Shown here: positions 56,335 through 64,000 of the stretch, piece by piece
Layout: every line of letters begins with the position of its first letter
Numbering within the stretch: the first letter of the stretch is position 1
Source: an uncultured Tenacibaculum sp.
Lineage (GTDB): Bacteria; Bacteroidota; Bacteroidia; Flavobacteriales; Flavobacteriaceae
Length of the DNA stretch: 64,000 bases
Direction of reading: 5' to 3'
Assembly (NCBI GenBank): GCA_947501615.1
Contig: CANMWK010000010.1
Coordinates: forward strand, 62,001 to 126,000
Notes under the pieces: generated by a model
Database searches by the model: none
Seen by the model: only the letters and a program-made list of their open reading frames with translations
What the model was told of the DNA's origin: nothing
Translations under genes and position numbers: made by a program

Positions 56335-57495
56335 ATGACTACAAGACCTTTAGATGGAGTATTAGTGTTAGATTTTAGCCAATTCCTTTCAGGGCCATCC
56401 GCGAGTTTGCGATTAGCAGATTTAGGAGCTAGAGTAATAAAAATAGAACAACCAAAAACAGGTGATATTTGTAGAACTTTATACAATTCAAATATAGTTT
56501 TTGATGAAAACTCTACTATTTTTCATGCTATTAATAGAAATAAACAGAGCTATCAGATAGATTTAAAACAGGAATCTGAACGACAAAAAATTGAGATTCT
56601 GATAAGAAAAGCAGACATCATAATACATAATTTTAGACCTGGCGTTGCAACGCGATTACAAATAGATTATGAAACTGTAAAAAAGATCAATCCACTTATT
56701 GTTTATGGTGAAATTTCAGGATACGGAAAAGAAGGGCCATGGAAGAATAAACCAGGTCAAGATTTATTATTGCAATCACTTTCAGGTTTAACAACATTGA
56801 GTGGTAATGAAGACGATGGACCAATTCCTATGGGACTTCCTGTAGTAGATTTACTATCTGGAGCACACTTAGTACAAGGGATCTTAGCTTGTTTATTTAG
56901 AAAAGCTAAACATGGCATTGGAGGAGTTGTAGCAGTAAGCATGTTAGAATCAATTATAGAATTCCAGTTTGAGTCTATCACCACCTATTTTCACGATGGA
57001 GGTGCTCCAACTCAACGAACAAAAAGCAATAATGCACATCCTTATCTAGGAGCACCTTATGGAGTATATCAAACTAAAGATGGTTTTATGGCATTAGCCA
57101 TGGGGCAAATTCCTGTTTTAGGAGAACTATTAGGATGTAAAGACTTACTTGTTTTTGAAACTTTTGAGAGTTGGTATGATCAAAGAGATGAAATCAAATC
57201 AATTTTAGCCTCACATTTATCAACTAAAAAAACAGCAGCATGGTTATCTGTTTTAGAACCAGCAGATATCTGGTGTGCGGATGTTTTAAGTTGGAATAGA
57301 CTGTTTGATCATGAGGCTTTTAAGATTTTGAATATGATTCAAGAAATAGAATTGTCTAACAATATTAGTTTTAAAACGACAAGATGTCCAATACAAATTA
57401 ACGATCAATTACTTTTTTCAACATTAAAAACTCCAAAATTAGGAGAACATAATTTAGAAATAGAAAGTGAGATCAAAAGTACAATCGTATCATAA
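56335..57495 (+). CDS. CaiB/BaiF family III CoA-transferase, copy B
   Basis: The product is 386 residues, colinear with copy A ([20 protein letters not shown] at the start). The catalytic Asp D172 in [16 protein letters not shown] is retained, so both copies look active. The C-terminal part ([14 protein letters not shown], then PKLGEHN) also matches copy A. The stop codon overlaps the hydratase start by one base. Clear tandem paralogue; whether it has a distinct substrate cannot be told from the sequence. Confidence 0.9.
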   Translation: MTTRPLDGVLVLDFSQFLSGPSASLRLADLGARVIKIEQPKTGDICRTLYNSNIVFDENSTIFHAINRNKQSYQIDLKQESERQKIEILIRKADIIIHNFRPGVATRLQIDYETVKKINPLIVYGEISGYGKEGPWKNKPGQDLLLQSLSGLTTLSGNEDDGPIPMGLPVVDLLSGAHLVQGILACLFRKAKHGIGGVVAVSMLESIIEFQFESITTYFHDGGAPTQRTKSNNAHPYLGAPYGVYQTKDGFMALAMGQIPVLGELLGCKDLLVFETFESWYDQRDEIKSILASHLSTKKTAAWLSVLEPADIWCADVLSWNRLFDHEAFKILNMIQEIELSNNISFKTTRCPIQINDQLLFSTLKTPKLGEHNLEIESEIKSTIVS

Positions 57496-58277
57496 TGGAA
57501 ACATTAACATCTCAATTATTAATTAGAAAAGATGGAGGTAAAGCCTATATAACACTCAATAGATTGCCTGCAAATAGTTACTTTTTAGAGTATTTATTAC
57601 TTCTAGAAAACGCAATATTATCAATAGAAAAGGATAAAAAAATCACAGTTGTAGTTATAAATAGCGCTTCAGAGAAGTTTTTTTGTGCAGGAGCAGATAT
57701 TAAAATTTTCAGTAAAAATACCAGCGATCAAAATATAGAAATGGTGAAAGCAGCTAGAAAAGTTACTCATGCAATTACTTGTAGTGATAAAATTTATATA
57801 GCAGCTATACAAGGGCATATTTTAGGAGGAGGTTTAGAGTTGGCAATGGCTTGTGATATAAGATTAGCTGCGGAAGGGAGTTATTTGGTTGGTTTACCTG
57901 AAGTTAAATTAGGTTTAATGCCAGGAAACGGAGGTACACCACGATTAATTGATTTAATAGGTGCATCTAAAGCAATGGAGTTATTAGTAACAGGAGATAG
58001 CATATCGCCATTAAAAGCTTTTCAATTAGGTCTCTTTAATCAATTGTATACAACTTTTGAGTTTACTGAAAAAGTAAATGGTTTTGTAGACAATTTAGCA
58101 AAAGGACCTAAACAAGCAATGAAAGCCATAAAAAAGTATGTAATGCAGCATAAAGGAATGACAGCTAATGAAGCTTTACAATTTGAAACAACAAGTGTAA
58201 ATAAGTTGTATGGTACACATGATGCCATAGAGGGATTTAAAGCATTTGTAGAAAAAAGAGCTCCTGAATTTGAATAA
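57495..58277 (+). CDS. Enoyl-CoA hydratase/isomerase (crotonase family)
   Basis: The product is 260 residues. Oxyanion-hole segments are FFCAGADIK and IQGHILGGGLELAMACD. Both crotonase catalytic Glu positions are kept (E115 in GGLELAM and E136 in LPEVKLG), which suggests a true hydratase. It starts within the stop codon of copy B (TAATG). It should act on the CoA thioester made by the transferases, adding or removing water. Confidence 0.92.
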   Translation: METLTSQLLIRKDGGKAYITLNRLPANSYFLEYLLLLENAILSIEKDKKITVVVINSASEKFFCAGADIKIFSKNTSDQNIEMVKAARKVTHAITCSDKIYIAAIQGHILGGGLELAMACDIRLAAEGSYLVGLPEVKLGLMPGNGGTPRLIDLIGASKAMELLVTGDSISPLKAFQLGLFNQLYTTFEFTEKVNGFVDNLAKGPKQAMKAIKKYVMQHKGMTANEALQFETTSVNKLYGTHDAIEGFKAFVEKRAPEFE

Positions 58278-58313
58278 ACAACATAATAAAAGACAAACTA
58301 AACACAAAATACA

Positions 58314-59771
58314 ATGAGCCAAAGAATAATAGCATACAATGGATATATTAATGGGGAGTGGATTAAAAGTAATACAAGAGAGGTGATTGAAGTGAAGAAT
58401 CCTGCTAATGATGAAATTTTTGCCAGTGTTACAGTAAATACAGTTGATGATGTAAAGTATGCTTTAGAAACCTCAGAAAAAGCTCAATTTGGTTGGCAGT
58501 TGTTGCCAGCACAAACGAGAGCAAATTATATACATGCCATAGCTGAAAGATTGCAGTTAGAAAGAGAGCATTTTGCTAAATTATTAGTTTTAGAACAAGG
58601 TAAAACCTATGTAGAAGCTCTTGGTGAGGTAGATGATACTGTACGTTATTTGACATATTCAGCTGAAGCAGCAAGAAGAATTCAAGGAGCTATATTTCCA
58701 TCAGATTTGCCTAATGAACATTTGGCAATACATAAAGTTCCTTTTGGTGTTACTGTCGGGCTATGTGCATTTAACTATCCGTTAGCATTGATAGGTAGAA
58801 AAGTAGGGCCGGCATTAGTGACAGGTAATACTATGATTATTAAACCTCATGAGTTAACACCTGTAACGGCCTCAGAATTTTGTAGGCTAGTAGATGATGC
58901 AGGATTACCTAAAGGAGTGATTAATTTAATTACCACAAAAGATGTAGAAACAGCATCGCTGTTAGTTGAAAGTCCAATAACTAAACTAATTAGTTTAACC
59001 GGAAGCACACGTGCAGGAAGAGCTGTATATAAAGCTGCTTCAAATAATATAACAGGATTAATTTTAGAATTAGGAGGTAAAGCACCTTTTATTGTTTGTG
59101 ATGATGCTGATGTTGATAAGGCAGTAGAAGCAGCAGTTATTTCAAGGTATGCAAATTGTGGTCAGGTTTGTATCTGTAATGAGATGGTAATGGTTGATGA
59201 AAAGATAGCTGATGAGTTTACAGAAAAACTACTAAAAAGAGTAAAAGAAATTAAAGTAGGAGATCCTTTTGATAGTAGTGTAAATATGGGACCCAATGTT
59301 AGTGATTTAGGATTAGAAAGAGTGAATGAGTTAGTAAAGCAAAATGTTGCTGAAGGAGCTGAATTGGTATTAGGAGGAGGACGGCCATATGGAGCTCTTT
59401 TTGAAAAAGGAAATTGGTATGAACCAACAGTGTTAACTAACGTAAAAAATGGTCAGGCAACAACTAAGCATGAGTTATTTGCACCAGTTTTACCAATAAT
59501 GAAGGTTTCAGGATTTGAAGAAGCTATGTCATACACCAATCAAAGAGAAGAAGGTTTATCTGCTTATTTATACACAAACGATTACAAGAAACACATGAAG
59601 GCGATTGCAGAAATGCAAGTGGGTACAATATTTATTAACCATCAAATTGTAGGATATATCCAAGGATATCATTCTGGACATAAAACTTCAGGTATGGGAG
59701 GAGAAGATGGTGTATATGGTATTGAAGGTTATTTACAAAAAAAGACAGTTTACCTTGATTATGGGAATTAA
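58314..59771 (+). CDS. AldA-like aldehyde dehydrogenase, second copy
   Basis: The product is 485 residues and a clear paralogue of the protein encoded at 39158-40612. The catalytic Cys is C286 in CGQVCICNE, the base Glu lies in LELGGKAPF, and the Asn is in CAFNYPLA. The conserved FGP near the C-terminus is FAP here. Overall motifs match lactaldehyde/glycolaldehyde dehydrogenases. It closes the IclR-linked operon, 36 bp after the hydratase gene, so it probably oxidises an aldehyde made in that pathway; AHG is a less likely substrate. Confidence 0.88.
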   Translation: MSQRIIAYNGYINGEWIKSNTREVIEVKNPANDEIFASVTVNTVDDVKYALETSEKAQFGWQLLPAQTRANYIHAIAERLQLEREHFAKLLVLEQGKTYVEALGEVDDTVRYLTYSAEAARRIQGAIFPSDLPNEHLAIHKVPFGVTVGLCAFNYPLALIGRKVGPALVTGNTMIIKPHELTPVTASEFCRLVDDAGLPKGVINLITTKDVETASLLVESPITKLISLTGSTRAGRAVYKAASNNITGLILELGGKAPFIVCDDADVDKAVEAAVISRYANCGQVCICNEMVMVDEKIADEFTEKLLKRVKEIKVGDPFDSSVNMGPNVSDLGLERVNELVKQNVAEGAELVLGGGRPYGALFEKGNWYEPTVLTNVKNGQATTKHELFAPVLPIMKVSGFEEAMSYTNQREEGLSAYLYTNDYKKHMKAIAEMQVGTIFINHQIVGYIQGYHSGHKTSGMGGEDGVYGIEGYLQKKTVYLDYGN

Positions 59772-59789
59772 TCTTTGTGTGTGAATGTT

Positions 59790-59848
59790 AAAATTAAATT
59801 GATAAAAACTGTACAAAGGCTATAAAACCTCCATAAAAACTAGCCTTT
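59790..59848. promoter_or_regulatory. Shared leader element upstream of the GH16 gene
   Basis: Positions 59790-59830 match 61289-61329 before the second GH50 gene (core ACAAAGGCT with flanking AAATTAAATTGA and AAAACT). In this copy AAAGGCTA (59815-59822) can also pair with TAGCCTTT (59841-59848), perhaps a weak terminator for the dehydrogenase gene. The second copy lacks that arm, so the shared part is more likely regulatory. Confidence 0.55.
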
Positions 59849-59930
59849 TAAGTACAATTTAGTTTCTTGCATATAACAATTGTTTTGTCAATTTCGAGTT
59901 GATAAAATAAAACAAACTAAATATTGATTC

Positions 59931-61193
59931 ATGTTTAATAAAAAAAAGATAAAACCAATTATATTATTGGTAATTATACAATTGGCATTGGGTTGCGGTA
60001 GTAGTTCAGAATCAGAAAATCCACCAAATACATCACCAACTGCAAAAGACGATACTTTAACAGTAGAAGAGAATAGTGAATCTGGAACATCTAATCAAAT
60101 AGACGTATCTAGTAATGATGAAATTGGTGCAGATGGAGGAGATAATGATAATTATGCAATTGTTGCCCAGCCAGATAAAGGTGTTGTTAGTGAGGTTAGT
60201 GATGGTGTTTTCGAATATATTCCTGAGAAAGATTTTTTTGGAGCTGATTCATTTACATATAGAATAACTGATAAAGATGGAGATTCAAACACTGCAAAAG
60301 TATCAGTAACTGTAAATAAATTTAGTCCAACTGCAGAAGATTTTAATAGTATAAATCCTGAGTTTCCTTCTTTTACATCGATTGACGATACAACTCCAGA
60401 TGATAAAAAATGGGTAAAATTAGAGACAATGTCTGATGAGTTTGATGTATGGGATGATACAAAATGGTTTAAATCTACATGGAATTACGGTGTTCCAGTA
60501 TATATGTCTGCATCTGCAGATAATTCTGGTGTTACTAATGGTAATTTATGGATAAAAGCAACATTAAATGAAAGTAATCCTGAAAATCGATGGTTTCAAA
60601 CTGCCAGAATCCATTCTAAAGCTGAAACTAAATACCCAATGTACACAGAAGCTAGAATAAGAACTGCTCATATTTCTGCATATAATACGTATTGGTTGAA
60701 TAATGGAGATATTGATAATAGAGATGAGATTGATATCATTGAAAATAATTCGAAACCATCATGTACAAATTGTACTGCAGATAACTTCCCTGAACAAATG
60801 AATTCACAATACTTTCAGGCCGATGAAAATAAAACACCTGAAACAGTTCGTAATAAAGGGAACTATTTAAGATCTAATTTATCAGATGTAAATCCAATGA
60901 AAAATGTGGGTTGGAATGAAGGCTATCATACCTATGGTGTTTGGTGGAAAGATTCAAAAAATATACAATTTTACCTAGATGGAGAACCAGCAGGTAGTGT
61001 AGTTGTTGGAGAGCATGAAGATGGAAATACATACAATAGAGAATTCACTCGTGAGTTAGAAATAATTTTCGATGTATGGACTAACGAGGCAGTATGGTTA
61101 GGTGGTCTTCCTCCAAAAAGCGACTTACAGGATAATACCATTAATACAATGAAAATAGATTGGGTGAGAACATGGAAATTGGAAGATAAATAG
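59931..61193 (+). CDS. GH16 endo-beta-agarase or porphyranase lipoprotein
   Basis: The product is 420 residues with a lipobox (LALGC, then GSSSESE). A cadherin-like Ig domain covers about 30-130 (SPTAKDDTLTVEENSESG, then FFGADSFTYRITDKDGDSN). The GH16 domain covers about 150-418, with the catalytic motif E266-I-D268-I-I-E271 in NRDEIDIIEN. In this family the first Glu is the nucleophile and the last is the acid/base. It should cut agarose chains at the cell surface into oligosaccharides for SusCD. The motif alone does not separate agarase from porphyranase subfamilies. Confidence 0.88.
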   Translation: MFNKKKIKPIILLVIIQLALGCGSSSESENPPNTSPTAKDDTLTVEENSESGTSNQIDVSSNDEIGADGGDNDNYAIVAQPDKGVVSEVSDGVFEYIPEKDFFGADSFTYRITDKDGDSNTAKVSVTVNKFSPTAEDFNSINPEFPSFTSIDDTTPDDKKWVKLETMSDEFDVWDDTKWFKSTWNYGVPVYMSASADNSGVTNGNLWIKATLNESNPENRWFQTARIHSKAETKYPMYTEARIRTAHISAYNTYWLNNGDIDNRDEIDIIENNSKPSCTNCTADNFPEQMNSQYFQADENKTPETVRNKGNYLRSNLSDVNPMKNVGWNEGYHTYGVWWKDSKNIQFYLDGEPAGSVVVGEHEDGNTYNREFTRELEIIFDVWTNEAVWLGGLPPKSDLQDNTINTMKIDWVRTWKLEDK

Positions 61194-61220
61194 AAATCAC
61201 CTTTTTTAAAATAGTATTTT

Positions 61221-61265
61221 AAGCACATTATTTTTTTCATAATAGAGAAAATGATGTGCTTTTTT
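61221..61265 (+). terminator. Rho-independent terminator after the GH16 gene
   Basis: AAGCACAT-T-ATTTT (61221-61234) pairs with AAAAT-G-ATGTGCTT (61248-61261), and six Ts follow from 61260. The stem is 14 bp with one G-U pair. Confidence 0.9.
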
Positions 61266-61288
61266 GTTGAAATTCATAAAAAAAAGTA

Positions 61289-61329
61289 AAAATTAAATTG
61301 AAAAAAACTTTACAAAGGCTTTAAACACC
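61289..61329. promoter_or_regulatory. Shared leader element upstream of the second GH50 gene
   Basis: About 35 of 41 positions match 59790-59830 before the GH16 gene, including AAATTAAATTGA, AAAAACT and TACAAAGGCT. It lies 134 bp from the GH50 ATG. Confidence 0.6.
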
Positions 61330-61462
61330 TAATAACAAGGTCGCTTTATCAATAGATTTTATTTTATTGCAATCAAAGAACATTAACATATAATCAAAAT
61401 TAGGCGACGATTAATTAAGAATAATCATTTTGAAAGACGCTTTTTTTAGAAAATGAAATAGT

Positions 61463-63802
61463 ATGACAACCAAAACTCTGTATAGAATATTTTTTTTAAC
61501 AGTACTGACCACATTTTTTTCTTGTAAAGAGAAAAAAGAAAATCACGCATCAACAACAAAAATATGGGATTATAATTCAGAAATTATAATCAATGATTTT
61601 GATGCCGATAAAATACAAAACATTCAAAGTATAGCTTCTAAACACGAACTTGTAAAATTATCCGAAGAAAATAAAGGATTAAAAGTAGCTTTTGAAAAAG
61701 ATAATAAAGTTAGTGGTGTAATAGTAAAGCAAGAACAGTTTTGGGAATTGGATAAAAACAAGAAATTTTGTTTGGTTTTTGATGCCAAGAGTGAAGGAGC
61801 TCATTCTTCATTCTTATTTGTAGAGGTTGAAAACGATAAAGGTCATATTACAAGAAGATTTGTAAGCATTCGTCCAAATCAATTTCATTCATATTATGTC
61901 GAGTTATCTACACAACAGGAAGATATTGATAGTGGTTTAAGAGATACGCCAAGAGCATGGGATACAGAAGCAACTCCAATGAAAATAAATGGGTTGTTAG
62001 GAAAAATAGATTTTTCAAAAGTAGCTGCTGTTAAAATTTATTCAAATAGTGGTTTTAGAAACAAAACAGTAACTTTTGATAATATACGTTTTGTTGAAAG
62101 TCCTGAAAGAGATCCAAATTTTCTAAAAGGAATTGTAGATACATATGGGCAAAATGCAAAAAGAGATTTTCCAATAAAAATAAATTCTGATGAAGAGCTT
62201 AAAAAAATAGCTGATGAAGAATTAAAATCTTTAGCACAATATACATTAATGGCAGATAGAAGCCAATATGGAGGTTGGAAAAATGGACCAAAGTTAAAAG
62301 CTACAGGGTTTTTCAGAAAGGAAAAAGTAAACGGAAAATGGGCGTTGGTAGATCCTGAAGGTTATCTGTTCTTTTCTATAGGGTTAGCTAATGTAAGAAT
62401 GGCAAATTCTACAACATACACAGGAGTTGATTATACAGATGAGGCAATTAAACATAGAGATCCTGAAGATGTAACACCAGAAGATTCTAAAGGAATTGTT
62501 GCTGTACCTAAAGAAATTATGAAAACAGGATATGTAACAAACAAATTAAGAAACGATATGTTTGTTGGTTTGCCTGATATTGATGGTCCTTTAGCAGATC
62601 ATTACAGTTACAGAAAAGAATCTCATTTTGGTCCCATAGAACACGGACAAACTTTTAGCTTCTACAGTGCAAACCTAGAAAGACGTTATGGAGAGCAATA
62701 TCCAAAATCATACATCGATAAATGGTTGGAAGTAACAGAAGATAGAATGCGTAATTGGGGCTTTACTTCTTTTGGAAATTGGATAGATCCAGCTTTTTAT
62801 CACAGAAATAAATTACCATATTTTGCAAATGGATGGATTATTGGAGATTTTCAAAAAGTATATTCAGGTATGGATTATTGGGGACCAATGCCAGATCCTT
62901 TCGATCCTGAATTTAAAAGAAGAGCAGAAAAATCTATTGCTGTTGTTGCCGAAGAGGTAAAGAATAATCCTTGGTGTATTGGAGTTTTTATCGATAACGA
63001 AAGAAGTTGGGGAGCAGCCAGAGGAGAAAGATATCATTACGGACTTGTATTAGACGGACTTTCTAAAGATATGTCGAGTTATTTGAAAAACAACTCTATG
63101 AGTATTTTAAGAAAAAAATATAAGACAATTCAAGACTTGAATAAAGTTTGGGAAACAAATATTTCATCTTGGGAGACCTTAGAAAAAGGAATTGACTACA
63201 AAACTAAAGAAACATATTCCAAAGGAATGATTGCAGATTTATCAGTTCTATTAGAGTCTTTTGCAACAAAATATTTCGAAATAATTCATGATGCTTTGGA
63301 GAAAAAAATGCCAAATCATATGTATTTAGGATGTCGTTTTGCAGCATGGGGAGTTACTCCTGAAGTAAGAAAATCTGCAGCCAAATTTGTTGATGTTTTT
63401 AGTTATAATCATTATAAAGAAGGTATAGGAAAGAAATATTGGAAGTTTTTAGAAGAAATAGATATGCCTACTTTAATAGGTGAATATCATATTGGTGCAC
63501 CAGATTCAGGATTATTGCATTCTGGTTTAGTTCAAGCCACAGATCAAGCTGATCGTGCAAGAATGTGGGAAGACTATGCAAATTCTGTTATCGATAACCC
63601 ATATTTAGTAGGTTGCCACTGGTTTCAATATTTAGATTCTCCTTTAACAGGTAGAGCTCATGATGGTGAAAACTATAATGTAGGATTTGTCTCTGCTACA
63701 GATATTCCTTATCCTGAGATGATCAAAAAAGCCAAAGAAATTAATTCTGGATTATACACAAGAAGATTTGGTAACGCAGATCAATATAAAGAAGAGAAGT
63801 AA
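61463..63802 (+). CDS. GH50 beta-agarase lipoprotein, copy 2
   Basis: The product is 779 residues with a lipoprotein signal (IFFLTVLTTFFSC, then KEKK). A CBM-like N-domain covers about 35-215. The GH50 barrel starts near YGGWKNGPKLKATGFFR, with acid/base E513 (DNERSWG) and nucleophile E674 (GEYHIG). The C-terminal HWFQYLDSPLTGRAHDGENY motif matches copy 1 (HWFQYIDEPNTGRFDGENY). It is longer than copy 1, with extra loops near 300-360 that may change exo/endo mode. Another gene follows 10 bp downstream. Confidence 0.9.
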   Translation: MTTKTLYRIFFLTVLTTFFSCKEKKENHASTTKIWDYNSEIIINDFDADKIQNIQSIASKHELVKLSEENKGLKVAFEKDNKVSGVIVKQEQFWELDKNKKFCLVFDAKSEGAHSSFLFVEVENDKGHITRRFVSIRPNQFHSYYVELSTQQEDIDSGLRDTPRAWDTEATPMKINGLLGKIDFSKVAAVKIYSNSGFRNKTVTFDNIRFVESPERDPNFLKGIVDTYGQNAKRDFPIKINSDEELKKIADEELKSLAQYTLMADRSQYGGWKNGPKLKATGFFRKEKVNGKWALVDPEGYLFFSIGLANVRMANSTTYTGVDYTDEAIKHRDPEDVTPEDSKGIVAVPKEIMKTGYVTNKLRNDMFVGLPDIDGPLADHYSYRKESHFGPIEHGQTFSFYSANLERRYGEQYPKSYIDKWLEVTEDRMRNWGFTSFGNWIDPAFYHRNKLPYFANGWIIGDFQKVYSGMDYWGPMPDPFDPEFKRRAEKSIAVVAEEVKNNPWCIGVFIDNERSWGAARGERYHYGLVLDGLSKDMSSYLKNNSMSILRKKYKTIQDLNKVWETNISSWETLEKGIDYKTKETYSKGMIADLSVLLESFATKYFEIIHDALEKKMPNHMYLGCRFAAWGVTPEVRKSAAKFVDVFSYNHYKEGIGKKYWKFLEEIDMPTLIGEYHIGAPDSGLLHSGLVQATDQADRARMWEDYANSVIDNPYLVGCHWFQYLDSPLTGRAHDGENYNVGFVSATDIPYPEMIKKAKEINSGLYTRRFGNADQYKEEK

Positions 63803-63812
63803 TTACTAAGTC

Positions 63813-64000
63813 ATGAAAAACATGAAAACAGTTTTTAAAAAAGCCATAATAGGGCTAGTAGTATGCGTTAGTTTTTTACACATACAAGCACAAGAGAATC
63901 TACTTAAGTTACCAGATTATATTGCGCCAAAAGATAGAATAGCTTTTGCATTATATACGATTCATGAAAATACTTTAAAGCTGACAGCTCAATTTTATCC
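63813..64000 (+). CDS. Secreted protein, partial at the window end
   Basis: The first 62 codons are present. A signal peptide (AIIGLVVCVSFLHIQAQ) is followed by ENLLKLPDYIAPKDRIAFAL and YTIHENTLKLTAQFYP. The start ATG at 63813 could also be 63822. The gene is 10 bp after the GH50 gene and likely cotranscribed. The visible part is too short to name a family; it is an exported component of the agar locus. Confidence 0.75.
   Translation, partial: MKNMKTVFKKAIIGLVVCVSFLHIQAQENLLKLPDYIAPKDRIAFALYTIHENTLKLTAQFY

Larger units (their letters stand above)
61194..61462. promoter_or_regulatory. GH16-GH50 intergenic region with terminator and shared leader element
   Basis: This 269-bp spacer contains the GH16 terminator (61221-61265) and then the shared element (61289-61329). 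The remaining 130 bp before the GH50 start is AT-rich leader with no coding frame. It shows GH50 has its own promoter. Confidence 0.6.

Overview
The window is AT-rich DNA typical of a marine member of the Flavobacteriaceae (Bacteroidota). The evidence is a SusC/SusD pair, many Bacteroidota-type lipoproteins, lysine-rich and AT-biased codon use, and an agar-degradation locus. I cannot fix the genus. I see no rRNA, tRNA, CRISPR array, insertion sequence or integrase.

Layout. Positions 1-23036 are a mixed housekeeping and accessory region. It holds a partial UmuC-like polymerase, an Lrp regulator, a HupE/UreJ membrane protein, dCMP deaminase and an S41 protease. Next is an ECF sigma/anti-sigma pair with two DUF4097-type secreted proteins and a lipoprotein with a transglutaminase-like triad. 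A beta-helix lipoprotein follows, then a polymorphic-toxin locus (EndoU toxin, probable immunity protein, large lipoprotein). A long minus-strand run then carries a GH3-auxin-type acyl-adenylating enzyme, an M23 peptidase, nadD, gmk, a YicC-family gene, a DMT transporter, two alpha/beta hydrolases, a DUF2200 gene and an AlkB-like oxygenase.

Positions 23251-64000 are one large agarose utilisation locus. SusC, SusD and a surface glycan-binding lipoprotein handle capture and outer-membrane uptake. A divergent galK-galT-lacI-galM operon channels D-galactose into the Leloir pathway. A membrane TPR/LuxR-type regulator follows. A tightly packed operon (37326-50534) then encodes a Zn-dehydrogenase, an SDR, an aldehyde dehydrogenase, a GH3, an enolase-superfamily cycloisomerase, a GH117, KDG kinase, KDPG aldolase, an MFS sugar porter and a GH50 agarase. 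This set accounts for every step from neoagaro-oligosaccharides through 3,6-anhydro-L-galactose to pyruvate and glyceraldehyde-3-phosphate, by the oxidative L-KDGal to D-KDG route described in marine agar degraders. A cytoplasmic GH2, a GH16 endo-hydrolase lipoprotein and a second GH50 lipoprotein complete the glycosidases. No sulfatase is visible, which favours neutral agarose over porphyran or carrageenan as the substrate.

The most unusual part is an IclR-controlled operon inside the agar locus (53189-59771). It encodes a solute-binding-protein homologue with no signal peptide and no ABC partner, two paralogous CaiB/BaiF CoA-transferases, an enoyl-CoA hydratase and a second AldA-like aldehyde dehydrogenase. 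Its role is not explained by known agar catabolism. Candidate regulatory DNA includes a 12-bp motif tandemly repeated before the TPR/LuxR regulator and inverted before susC, and a roughly 40-bp element shared by the GH16 and second GH50 leaders.
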